A DNA stretch of 64,000 nt from positions 118,089 through 182,088 of the forward strand of contig DAOMOK010000014.1 of the NCBI GenBank assembly GCA_035444285.1, given 5' to 3'. Each line of letters begins with the position of its first letter. The stretch's first letter is position 1. Of the stretch, positions 43,450 to 51,242 are shown in pieces. Below the pieces are notes generated by a model. It saw nothing but the letters and a program-made list of their open reading frames with translations, was not told the DNA's origin and did not search any database. A program made the translations under genes and the position numbers. The DNA comes from CAADGU01 sp035444285. Lineage in GTDB: Bacteria > Chloroflexota > Anaerolineae > Promineifilales > Promineifilaceae.

Positions 43450-44121
43450 ATGGTAAAGCGAGTAGCTTTTGCGAGAGTACCATTATTATTCATGGGGGCT
43501 ATCACGGCCGTGACCATCTTTGGTTTGATCACGCTGCTGGCATATACAAACGCAGCCAAAGCCCCACAGCAAGGAACGCCTTCCGTCTTCCTCCCCCTGG
43601 TCATGTCTCCATCAGGCATGTGTTATTATGTGGAGACGGACGATGCCGTGGTGATCGAGATGGAATCCATCCCCACAGTAGAGCAGTGGCAGTTACAGAC
43701 CGGTTTTCCCGATTACACCGGCAGCGGCTATTATGTCTGGACCGGCCCTGACTATTTGGCGCAACCTGGCATTGCCGTCTTAAGCTATCCCATCAGTCTG
43801 ACCAAATCTGGCACCTATCGTTTGAACATTCGCAATTCCCATCCACTCAGCCCCACTGACTTTAACGATGTCTGGGTGCGACTGGATGACCGCCCCTGGA
43901 TTAAAGGTTTTTCTAATGTGGTGGATACCTGGACATATGACTTTAACTTTGATTACGGCGGTGGACATCTGACGGCGGCGGAATTTTTCAATGTGCAGCC
44001 GGGATTACACACGTTGGAACTATCCGCCCGTTCCGCCGGCTTCCGCCTGGACCGCCTGGTGCTTTCCACTAATGGCATGGGACAACTCGATACCTGGCCG
44101 GAATCACCCTGTGTGCCATAG
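43450..44121 (+). CDS. Exported protein with FLPLV motif and jelly-roll-like domain
   Basis: The 223-aa protein has an N-terminal hydrophobic helix (about 12-34), then SVFLPLVMSPSG, then a beta-rich domain with YYVETDDAVVIEMESIPTVE, GTYRLNIRNSHPL and PGLHTLELSARSAGFRLDRL. The last motif is like carbohydrate-binding or malectin-type modules that accompany surface glycoside hydrolases. AAGGAGGCGAG is a strong SD. It may be co-transcribed with rpiA, although the roles are unrelated. The function is unknown. Confidence 0.75.
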   Translation: MVKRVAFARVPLLFMGAITAVTIFGLITLLAYTNAAKAPQQGTPSVFLPLVMSPSGMCYYVETDDAVVIEMESIPTVEQWQLQTGFPDYTGSGYYVWTGPDYLAQPGIAVLSYPISLTKSGTYRLNIRNSHPLSPTDFNDVWVRLDDRPWIKGFSNVVDTWTYDFNFDYGGGHLTAAEFFNVQPGLHTLELSARSAGFRLDRLVLSTNGMGQLDTWPESPCVP

Positions 44122-44125
44122 CCAG

Positions 44126-44157
44126 GATTGGTTCAATCTCCAAAGATTGAACCAATC
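44126..44157. terminator. 14-bp hairpin between convergent genes
   Basis: GATTGGTTCAATCT (44126-44139) pairs with AGATTGAACCAATC (44144-44157) around CCAA. It lies between two converging genes and could serve both as a terminator, though U-tracts are weak. Confidence 0.7.
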
Positions 44158-44166
44158 TAAATCTTA

Positions 44167-44703
44167 TTACCGCCGGATGATGGGCAAATAGAGCTTTTCA
44201 TTTAACTCCATCACCACAATGGGCAGCGTGGTCAGGCCAGCAGCATCACCGCTGTTTGAGCTATTGCCATTCACGGAATTACCGGCGCCATACATGATGA
44301 CGGTTCCAGTGATAACCGGTGCCGTCCAGGCATAGCTGAAAACCACCTCGCCATCCTGGTTGACGGATTTGGGTGCAGTATGGGCAATTTCACTGTTGAG
44401 CAACTGTGTCTCGCCGCTTAGAGAGAGCAGGCTGCCGCCGCTGACGGCCACATTGAGTCCACCAGAAATTTCTTGCCCACCGGAAATAGTCAGATAATAC
44501 ATTTGGGTATCACCGGGCTGAACAATTTGAGGGCCAACAATGCTGACCTCTGGTGTTATGCCGCCCTGGTGACAATTGTTGCAACTGTTGCCGCCATTCA
44601 TGCCGGAAAACCCGGCAATGCCTGTTGAGAAACTAAACACATATTGAACCAGACCAAAAGCCAGCACAGCTACCGAAAACATGAGCAAAGTTCTTTTCAT
44701 CAT
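44167..44703 (-). CDS. Exported Reelin/choice-of-anchor-V-like protein with CNNCH motif
   Basis: The 178-aa protein has a signal peptide (RTLLMFSVAVLAFGLVQYVF) and GNSCNNCHQGG, a CxxCH motif near the mature N-terminus. A beta-sandwich domain follows (PGDTQMYYLTISGGQEISGG, FSYAWTAPVITGTVIMYGAG). The C-terminus is EKLYLPIIRR. The order CxxCH followed by this sandwich is typical of choice-of-anchor V/Reelin-like proteins. The motif could bind heme or be a disulfide/zinc site; with one copy, heme attachment is uncertain. It is divergent from the membrane-protein gene. Confidence 0.75.
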   Translation of the reverse strand: MMKRTLLMFSVAVLAFGLVQYVFSFSTGIAGFSGMNGGNSCNNCHQGGITPEVSIVGPQIVQPGDTQMYYLTISGGQEISGGLNVAVSGGSLLSLSGETQLLNSEIAHTAPKSVNQDGEVVFSYAWTAPVITGTVIMYGAGNSVNGNSSNSGDAAGLTTLPIVVMELNEKLYLPIIRR

Positions 44704-44742
44704 GTTGAATTATCCTTTTCTCTGGTAGAAAATTGCGCGCAA

Positions 44743-46875
44743 ATGATAGTGTACTTTCGTCGTTCTGGCTATTTGGCGGCCGCTGTTTTGCTGCTCTATG
44801 GGCTGCTCACCATCGGCTACGCGCTGGTTATACCCGTTTTTGAAGCGCCTGATGAAAACCATCACTTTTATACGGTACAGGCCATTGCCGCCAACGGCCG
44901 TTTACCGGTCGCGGCCCCCCCTGACGGGACGGCGGATAATCTGGCACGGCAGGAAGCGGCGCAGCCGCCGCTTTATTATGTGCTGTTGGCCTTATTATTG
45001 GGTGACGCTGGCGATATGCCGGCCCTGCAGCTAAATCCGTATGCCCAATTAGGCCAGACGACGGGCAACCCCAATTTATATGTGCATGAGGTGGAGAGAC
45101 CGATCACAGAAACGGCCGTATTCCGCCTCCGTCTATTCTCCCTTTTTCTGGGTGTGTTGACGCTGGTGATCATTTACCACGCGGGGCGGCTGTTATGGCC
45201 GCCGCAGCCACACCGAGCCTTGCTGGCCATGACCCTGGTAGCCTTTTTGCCACAATTCAATTTTCTCCATGCCGTCATGAGTAATGACACGCTGATCATT
45301 TTTTTCAGTTCCCTGGTCATCTGGCAAGTTTTAAGGCTGTGGTTAATCAGCATCAACCAGAAACGGTTATTTTTGTTAGGGGTCACGCTGGGCGCCGCCA
45401 TGCTCAGCAAAACGGCCGGGCTGCTGCTGCTGGTATGGGTGATGGGTGTGGCCGGCTGGTGGTGGTGGCGGCACGGGGAACGATACGGCCGTTGGCCCAT
45501 GGCCCGCGACTTTCTCTTGCTTACCCTCCTGCCCACGTTTCTCATCGCCGGTTGGTGGTTCTGGCGCAACTGGCTGCTCTACGGCGACCTGACGGCAACG
45601 AATGTATTTATTGAACTGGCCGGCGGCGAACGAACACTTACCGTCCAGCAGCTATTTCGTGAGTTTATTCCCGTAGCCCAATCCGCCATTGCCTATTTTG
45701 GCTGGATGACGGTAAAACCGCCATCGTTCATCTACTGGCTGTGGGGGGGGATTGTTCTGTCTGGTTTGTGGGGAATAGGCACGGCCGTATACCGCCGCGA
45801 GCCTATGCGATGGGATTTAGTGGGCATCCTGACCGGTTGGGTGGCGCTGCTGATAGTTGGCTGGCTGCAATTTATGCTCAGAACTCCGGCCGAGCAAGGA
45901 CGTCTGCTCTTTCCGGCCTTACTGCCCATTTCTCTGGCGCTGGCTTATGGGCTGAGTCAGTTCCGCACCGGCTGGCTGGCCGGGCCTGTTGCCTTTACCA
46001 CCACGTGTTACACCGTGTTGGTACTCATCCCGGCCGCCTATGCACCACCACCGCTGATCACAGAGGGAGGCTTACCACCCACTGTTCACCAGGTGGCGGC
46101 AACATGGGGCGCTTTGGAATTGGTGGCAGTGGAGCCTTTACCGGCTACGGCCGTGCCCGGTGAGCGAATTGAGATGACCCTGTACTGGCGCAAGACTGGC
46201 GAAATCAAGCATCCTCCCACCGAGGTTGTTACCGTTTTGGGATACGACCTGGCCTTGGTTGGCAGTCGGCATACCTATCACGGTAACGGGCTTTTTCCCG
46301 CTACCCTGTGGCCTGATGACAAAATCATCGTGGATACCGTTTCTGTTTATCTGGAGCCAGCGATGAATACCCCAACCGAAGTACGCCTGTTTCTCTCTAT
46401 TCTGGACGCAGGCGACAGTGTGGAAATTGGCCGGGTGAAGGTTGCCCCGGCCCAATGGCCAAAAGCAGACGCGCCCCCCCTGGCGCAATGGGGAGACGGC
46501 GTCTGGCTAACTAATGCGCAGGTTTTCACCACCTCCCATACGCTGGAAGTTCAGTTGCAATGGCATATCACGCAGCCACCGACCCAGGAACTCACCACAT
46601 TTGTGCATCTGGGCGACCCCACCGCGCCACCGCTGGCCCAGGCAGATGGCTCCCCCCGAAACGGTTTTTACCCAACCTCACATTGGGCGGCGGGTGAGGT
46701 ATTTACCGATACGTATACACTCATGCTGCCGGATGGAGAGGGGGACGGCCGTTACCCCCTTCACATCGGCTTTTACAACCCGGCTACCGGCAGCCGCCTA
46801 CCCCTTTTTGTAAACGGTCAACGCCAGCCCTACGACGCTTACTGGTTGGGTCAATTTTCGGCCACAATTCGGTAA
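44743..46875 (+). CDS. Polytopic membrane protein, GT39/DUF2142-like glycosyltransferase with soluble C-terminus
   Basis: From ATG 44743 the product is 710 aa. An N-terminal membrane helix is followed by PVFEAPDENHHFYTVQAIAA, the acidic loop of GT-C-fold glycosyltransferases, then VFRLRLFSLFLGVLTLVIIY, FLPQFNFLHAVMSNDTLII and about eight more hydrophobic helices to residue 450. The remainder (about 460-710) is an extracytoplasmic beta-rich domain with repeated VELQWHIT-type strands (here VQLQWHITQPPTQELTTFVH). It likely transfers sugars from lipid carriers to surface targets. The SD is weak. The last 25 bp overlap the convergent dehydrogenase gene. Confidence 0.78.
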   Translation: MIVYFRRSGYLAAAVLLLYGLLTIGYALVIPVFEAPDENHHFYTVQAIAANGRLPVAAPPDGTADNLARQEAAQPPLYYVLLALLLGDAGDMPALQLNPYAQLGQTTGNPNLYVHEVERPITETAVFRLRLFSLFLGVLTLVIIYHAGRLLWPPQPHRALLAMTLVAFLPQFNFLHAVMSNDTLIIFFSSLVIWQVLRLWLISINQKRLFLLGVTLGAAMLSKTAGLLLLVWVMGVAGWWWWRHGERYGRWPMARDFLLLTLLPTFLIAGWWFWRNWLLYGDLTATNVFIELAGGERTLTVQQLFREFIPVAQSAIAYFGWMTVKPPSFIYWLWGGIVLSGLWGIGTAVYRREPMRWDLVGILTGWVALLIVGWLQFMLRTPAEQGRLLFPALLPISLALAYGLSQFRTGWLAGPVAFTTTCYTVLVLIPAAYAPPPLITEGGLPPTVHQVAATWGALELVAVEPLPATAVPGERIEMTLYWRKTGEIKHPPTEVVTVLGYDLALVGSRHTYHGNGLFPATLWPDDKIIVDTVSVYLEPAMNTPTEVRLFLSILDAGDSVEIGRVKVAPAQWPKADAPPLAQWGDGVWLTNAQVFTTSHTLEVQLQWHITQPPTQELTTFVHLGDPTAPPLAQADGSPRNGFYPTSHWAAGEVFTDTYTLMLPDGEGDGRYPLHIGFYNPATGSRLPLFVNGQRQPYDAYWLGQFSATIR

Positions 46876-48227
46876 ACACGCGCCTGATTGCTGGTACTCC
46901 AGGTACCCATGTACAACTCACCCGCTGCATCTTCGCCAAATGTGCTGATAAACACTCCGGTACCTACCATGCGTGCTCTGAACCACTCATTCTCGTTTTC
47001 AGGCAAGCGGCTCAACACCTTCAAGACGCCATTACAAAAATCCCCCACAATATAGTGCCCACGCAAAGCCGGATACGCACGGCCGTTGTACACAAACCCC
47101 CCAACAATCGAGCAACCCTCAGACTGGTCATATTCATATATCGGGAACGTATACTGAGCCTGAGGGAAACAACCCCCGGCAATTTCTGGATGAGGCACTC
47201 GTTGGTCAAAACTGCCCTCCCAACAACGCCAGCCATAATTCAAGCCACCGACCGAACCGGCCACTTCTCTGTTTACCTCTTCTCGTTCCCATTCACCCAC
47301 ATCGGCAATAAACATATCTCCGGTGGCGCGATCAAAACTAAAGCGCCAGGGGTTACGCAACCCTCTGGCCCAAATCTCGTCGCAGTTAGGGCCGCTGCCA
47401 TCGGCAAATGGATTATCTGCGGGAATAGTGTAGTGAAAATTGACAATACCCTCATTGCAATTATCTTGTGGCGGCAGCCCGGTCCCGTTCACATCAATCC
47501 TTAACATCTTGCCTAACAAGGTGTCTAAACGGTGCCCATTGTTAGCCGGGTCATGCACATCTGGACTGCCATGGTGGGGGTCAGGGCCGCCATCACCAAT
47601 GCCAATATAGAGATAACCATCCGGCCCAAAATTCAAGTCACCGCCATTGTGTACCAGGCTCAAAAGCTCTGTTTTGTCAATGCGCATGATCAATGTCGCG
47701 CTCTGTTTGTTCGCCAGATTAGGATTTGTCTGGCTGACGGAATAACGCGCGATATACACCTGGTTTGTAAATTTGCGCGTGTAACTGACGTAGAAATAAG
47801 GGGTGGTTGGGTAATCAGGGTGAAACACTAATCCCAACAGACCCTGCTCCCAATTCTGTATAGTCACCACGTCCGTTATGTCAAGAAATGGGGTTGGTAA
47901 TACCTGTCCATTAGGCTGGACGATGTAAATGACTCCCTGGCGCGCCGTCACAAACAGGCGTTCGTCTCCAGCTGAGGCGATATCCGTGATGGTGTCGGTA
48001 CTAATGACGCCCGAAAAGGGGACGGCGTGAACAGGCGGCGCCGGCAAGATAGGCACAAATATAGCCGGCAAAAAAATGGAACTCTGGCCTGCGGGTGAGG
48101 TCGCTAAATAGAGGGAACCGGCCTCAACTACGCCAACTTCCGTGTGACCTGCCTGCATAACCAGAACCACGGCGCTCAGAAATACAAACAGAAACACCAT
48201 ATGAAACAGTTTCTTATAACGTTGCAT
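46851..48227 (-). CDS. Exported PQQ-dependent sugar dehydrogenase-like beta-propeller
   Basis: The 458-aa protein has a signal anchor (about 8-25), SIFLPAIFVP, and a six-bladed glucose/sorbosone-dehydrogenase propeller. Propeller motifs are NWEQGLLGLVFHPDYPTTPY, HNGGDLNFGPDGYLYIGIGD, RGLRNPWRFSFDRATGDMFI, DVGEWEREEVN and GLNYGWRCWEG. These contain the His and Arg that contact PQQ and the GDG/DVG calcium-type loops. It probably oxidises aldose sugars outside the membrane if PQQ is available; many homologues have unknown substrates. ATG 48227 follows AGGA and begins 2 bp after the preceding gene. Confidence 0.88.
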   Translation of the reverse strand: MQRYKKLFHMVFLFVFLSAVVLVMQAGHTEVGVVEAGSLYLATSPAGQSSIFLPAIFVPILPAPPVHAVPFSGVISTDTITDIASAGDERLFVTARQGVIYIVQPNGQVLPTPFLDITDVVTIQNWEQGLLGLVFHPDYPTTPYFYVSYTRKFTNQVYIARYSVSQTNPNLANKQSATLIMRIDKTELLSLVHNGGDLNFGPDGYLYIGIGDGGPDPHHGSPDVHDPANNGHRLDTLLGKMLRIDVNGTGLPPQDNCNEGIVNFHYTIPADNPFADGSGPNCDEIWARGLRNPWRFSFDRATGDMFIADVGEWEREEVNREVAGSVGGLNYGWRCWEGSFDQRVPHPEIAGGCFPQAQYTFPIYEYDQSEGCSIVGGFVYNGRAYPALRGHYIVGDFCNGVLKVLSRLPENENEWFRARMVGTGVFISTFGEDAAGELYMGTWSTSNQARVYRIVAEN

Positions 48228-48228
48228 A

Positions 48229-49245
48229 CTAATCCTGTAATTCCAAGACAATCGGTGAGGAAACCGCACCTTTGTAGTTAAATGCGTTTTCCTGGACCAC
48301 TACGATGATATTAAGGCCACCATTAACATGGGAACGGCTCAGTTGTACTGGCAACTGAATTGTTCCCCCGTTGGAGAAGTATTCATACTCGCGGGCAGTC
48401 AGCGCCGTGTTGGCCTCAAATGGGTCAAGGTCAAATCCGCCACCAGGCACGCCTTCCGTAAAAAGCCCTCCCTCGATAAGTAATGCCCTGACTAAACCCC
48501 GTGAGGATGTTTCAATTTGTAAGGTCTGGTGTGGTTCAGTGACAACGGCCGTATTCCCCGACACGCCCACTACCTGTACCTGCGGCGCCGACGGTAAGTT
48601 AGTGCGCACAACAGATCTGGAGCCTCCCAAGCTGTGTGGCAACCGAAAAGTTTGCCCACTCAACACGGTGCTGTCGGCAAACGTCACGGTCACCGTAGCC
48701 CCCACCAGCTCCAACCCAGACACGCTGCCAGATTCATACGGCCCCGGTGCTTGTACACCGCGAATGCTGGTGGGGTCCACATCCACCGAAAATGTGAATG
48801 TTTCTCCCGGATCGAAGTGGGTAAAGGCCAGATTCAGCCGATCATACCCATCGTGATGTGGGTTGGCAAAATTGTGCCCGGCGAAACCAACCAGCGTACC
48901 ATTACTGTCCACCGTCAGGTCTTTGGCTACTAGATCGCCAGCAATGCCATTCGGATCATACACCATATCCATAAACACGGCCGTGCTTAAATCAATGGCG
49001 ACATGGATAACGGGCTGCGTATTACCCGCCGGGTTTGTCAGCACAAATGAATGTGGCTCAAACGTGCTGCTAAATAATCCCCCTGTCGGGGTAATCTGTA
49101 GTATGAATTCCTCTGAAGGGGTCAACTCCTCTGGGCGCATCACCACCGGTAAAAAAATGACATGATTATCGGCAGGCTGTGATGCCGAAAACAACGACGC
49201 CACTACCGTAAACAAGAGAATAAAAGAAAACAAGAAGTAATTCAT
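48229..49245 (-). CDS. Exported protein of unknown function with FLPVV motif
   Basis: From ATG 49245 (GGAGG upstream) the 338-aa product has a signal peptide (FSFILLFTVVASLFSASQPA) and VIFLPVVMRPEE. A beta-sandwich region follows, with INVAIDLSTAV-like strands (VIHVAIDLSTAVFMDMVYDP), HHDGYDRLNLAFTHFDPGET and FSVDVDPTSIRG. The DRLNLAFTHFDPGETFTFSV pattern resembles extracellular matrix or carbohydrate-associated domains found beside sugar dehydrogenases. Operon position suggests joint function with the dehydrogenase and the glycosidase. I recognise no precise family. Confidence 0.72.
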   Translation of the reverse strand: MNYFLFSFILLFTVVASLFSASQPADNHVIFLPVVMRPEELTPSEEFILQITPTGGLFSSTFEPHSFVLTNPAGNTQPVIHVAIDLSTAVFMDMVYDPNGIAGDLVAKDLTVDSNGTLVGFAGHNFANPHHDGYDRLNLAFTHFDPGETFTFSVDVDPTSIRGVQAPGPYESGSVSGLELVGATVTVTFADSTVLSGQTFRLPHSLGGSRSVVRTNLPSAPQVQVVGVSGNTAVVTEPHQTLQIETSSRGLVRALLIEGGLFTEGVPGGGFDLDPFEANTALTAREYEYFSNGGTIQLPVQLSRSHVNGGLNIIVVVQENAFNYKGAVSSPIVLELQD

Positions 49246-49283
49246 GCCTATGACCTCCACAAGATTGAGCACATCCCCCCTTG

Positions 49284-51212
49284 TCACGGAGGTGAAATAA
49301 CTGGGCAAGAACGCGAGATAATGGGCAAAAAAGTCATCTCACCACCGATCCCGTGCCCACTCAAACCCGCCAGTTGGCTGCTTTCTAATAAAACGACCCA
49401 GTCTGCGTTCACATCCAAAGGTGGCAAACCTATGTTCACCAGCCCCCCACCCGAAACGGTGCGCGGCCCGCCGGCAAACACCCCGTTTCGAGGATCAAAC
49501 CAGCGCAGTCTGAATGCACCGGAGATGCCGGACAAATTGAGTTGGCCGCTGCCATCTGCCACCGGCAAATATAGGGCGTATACCTCACCCGGCTTCGCAA
49601 AAACCTGACCAATGCCCCTGCTTATGTTTTCACCAACCAGTAACGTATCGTCTGGGGACATCTCCCAAAAAGGTAAGTTATCGCTCATAAAATGCCGGGC
49701 ATAGCTGGTATATCGCCACATTTTTTCCCGATATCGAAAATCTTCCAGGTTCAAATCCCCCCCCATGGGCAGGGGATAGTAGCCCATGTACCATTCGATA
49801 TTACCACCGCTAAAATAGATGGGGTATAACAACTGCACCCGCAGGTTGTCTTCATTTGAACTGGTTAGCGAAGTGGAATTTTCATCCATATCCACCACCC
49901 AGGGGCGACCAGTATCCGCCGAGTAAATTCTCCAGGAGTCCACAATGCTGTTAGCCTGATCAGACGTGTATTGAATGGACGTGTTGGTGAACTTTGGATC
50001 CCCAAGCAGTTGCAGGTAATCGGAGAAATCATTCAGGTGCGTATGGACGGCAATTTGATGTTTGTTCCAATCTAGTGCCTGAATATAGCCGGCAAACTCG
50101 TGCAGTTGATTAACGCTGTATTCGTTTTCCTCACTCAGATTCCACTTGATAGCCAATAGATGTCCAAACCGGGCGATCAATTCCCGGTAATAGAGCTTTC
50201 GTTCCACGCCCAAGGCGCCGCCATCCAGCCAGGTGCGGTTCGGAAATTCTGTTTCCGCCAACACAATGTGCAGGGCAATCCCCTTGTTTTGCGCATGGTC
50301 CAGCACAATGCCCCATTGATGCAGCTTACTGATGTCATAATGAGTTTTATTGTAGCGGGTGTTCTCCGGGGCAATAAAGGGATAAACGTCTTGCCCATCG
50401 CCACCCAGATTCATGGGCAAAAAATAGATGGAATTAATGCCTTGCGAAGACATATAATTCAAAGCACCAATGATCCCTTTGGCGTCATAACCGGTGTCTT
50501 CGCTGACAAAGTTGGGGTCACCTGGTCGCCAGTCGGCTCTATGCGGCTCATAGTAATGCAGAAAATCTGGCAAGGGGCCGCCCTGGCTAACGGTATTATC
50601 AAAACCGGCATAGGCCAGGAAGTTTTCCGGGCTGTCGATCCCTCCCTTTATCCAGTAATCACCATCGGCAAACTTGAGATAGTGACTGCCCACATACTGC
50701 AAACGGCCGTGCGCCAGCAGACCTGGTTGAGGGCATATCGGGTCGTGTATGTGAAAGGCGCCACTGGCCCCGTGAAAGCTATGGGGCGTGCCATTATTCA
50801 TGTCCAAATCAACGGCGATGTTGGCCCCAGAGTGAAAGGCCACAGTGTATTGCCAGTTGCCAGCGCTGTCGGGTGCAAAGATGACGCGCCAGATATTGCC
50901 GCTGCCATAACCCTGCCCGTTACCGGCAAAAAAGCCGGGTACGTGGTATACCTGGCCTTGTGGCCCGGTGAACGTTACTTGTAGCCGGTAATCAAGAAAT
51001 GGGTTGGGAGCGTCGTCAGTTTCATGCGCGAAGGGACCAGTAAAATCAATGGTGAGGGGATGCCATTTGGTCAATTCGCCAGACACGGCCGTCTCCGGTG
51101 CTCCATATGAGTACAATATGGCTTCCGGGCGGTTGGTGGGGAAGAGTACGGCCGTGCCCCCACCTAAACAAAACAGAATAACTATTAACAAAAAAGTGTT
51201 TCTTTTCAACAT
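49284..51212 (-). CDS. Exported DUF5060/DUF4038-type glycoside hydrolase-like protein
   Basis: The 642-aa protein has a signal peptide (NTFLLIVILFCLGGG). An N-terminal DUF5060 beta-sandwich (about 38-160: WHPLTIDFTGPFAHETDDAP, GSGNIWRVIFAPDSAGNWQY) is followed by a TIM-barrel (YWIKGGIDSPENFLAYAGFD, GINSIYFLPMNLGGDGQDVY, IKWNLSEENEY, WVVDMDENS). A putative collagen-binding C-terminal domain follows (LPVADGSGQLNLSGISGAFR, WFDPRNG). The C-terminal FLPIISRSCP repeats the window's exported-protein motif. The Glu-rich EENE and MDE sites are candidate catalytic residues. It likely acts on polysaccharides outside the cell. Confidence 0.85.
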   Translation of the reverse strand: MLKRNTFLLIVILFCLGGGTAVLFPTNRPEAILYSYGAPETAVSGELTKWHPLTIDFTGPFAHETDDAPNPFLDYRLQVTFTGPQGQVYHVPGFFAGNGQGYGSGNIWRVIFAPDSAGNWQYTVAFHSGANIAVDLDMNNGTPHSFHGASGAFHIHDPICPQPGLLAHGRLQYVGSHYLKFADGDYWIKGGIDSPENFLAYAGFDNTVSQGGPLPDFLHYYEPHRADWRPGDPNFVSEDTGYDAKGIIGALNYMSSQGINSIYFLPMNLGGDGQDVYPFIAPENTRYNKTHYDISKLHQWGIVLDHAQNKGIALHIVLAETEFPNRTWLDGGALGVERKLYYRELIARFGHLLAIKWNLSEENEYSVNQLHEFAGYIQALDWNKHQIAVHTHLNDFSDYLQLLGDPKFTNTSIQYTSDQANSIVDSWRIYSADTGRPWVVDMDENSTSLTSSNEDNLRVQLLYPIYFSGGNIEWYMGYYPLPMGGDLNLEDFRYREKMWRYTSYARHFMSDNLPFWEMSPDDTLLVGENISRGIGQVFAKPGEVYALYLPVADGSGQLNLSGISGAFRLRWFDPRNGVFAGGPRTVSGGGLVNIGLPPLDVNADWVVLLESSQLAGLSGHGIGGEMTFLPIISRSCPVISPP

Positions 51213-51242
51213 AGAGAGGTATCCCAGAGATCGCTCGGCTGC

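Noticed and set aside
48371..48856. Plus-strand frame of 161 codons opposite the exported protein gene
   Set aside because: The minus-strand frame has a signal peptide, SD site and operon context, while this frame has none.
49741..49770. TTCAAATCC reminiscent of a tRNA T-arm
   Set aside because: It lies within a glycosidase coding region and no other tRNA arms can be folded around it. No tRNA was found anywhere in the window.
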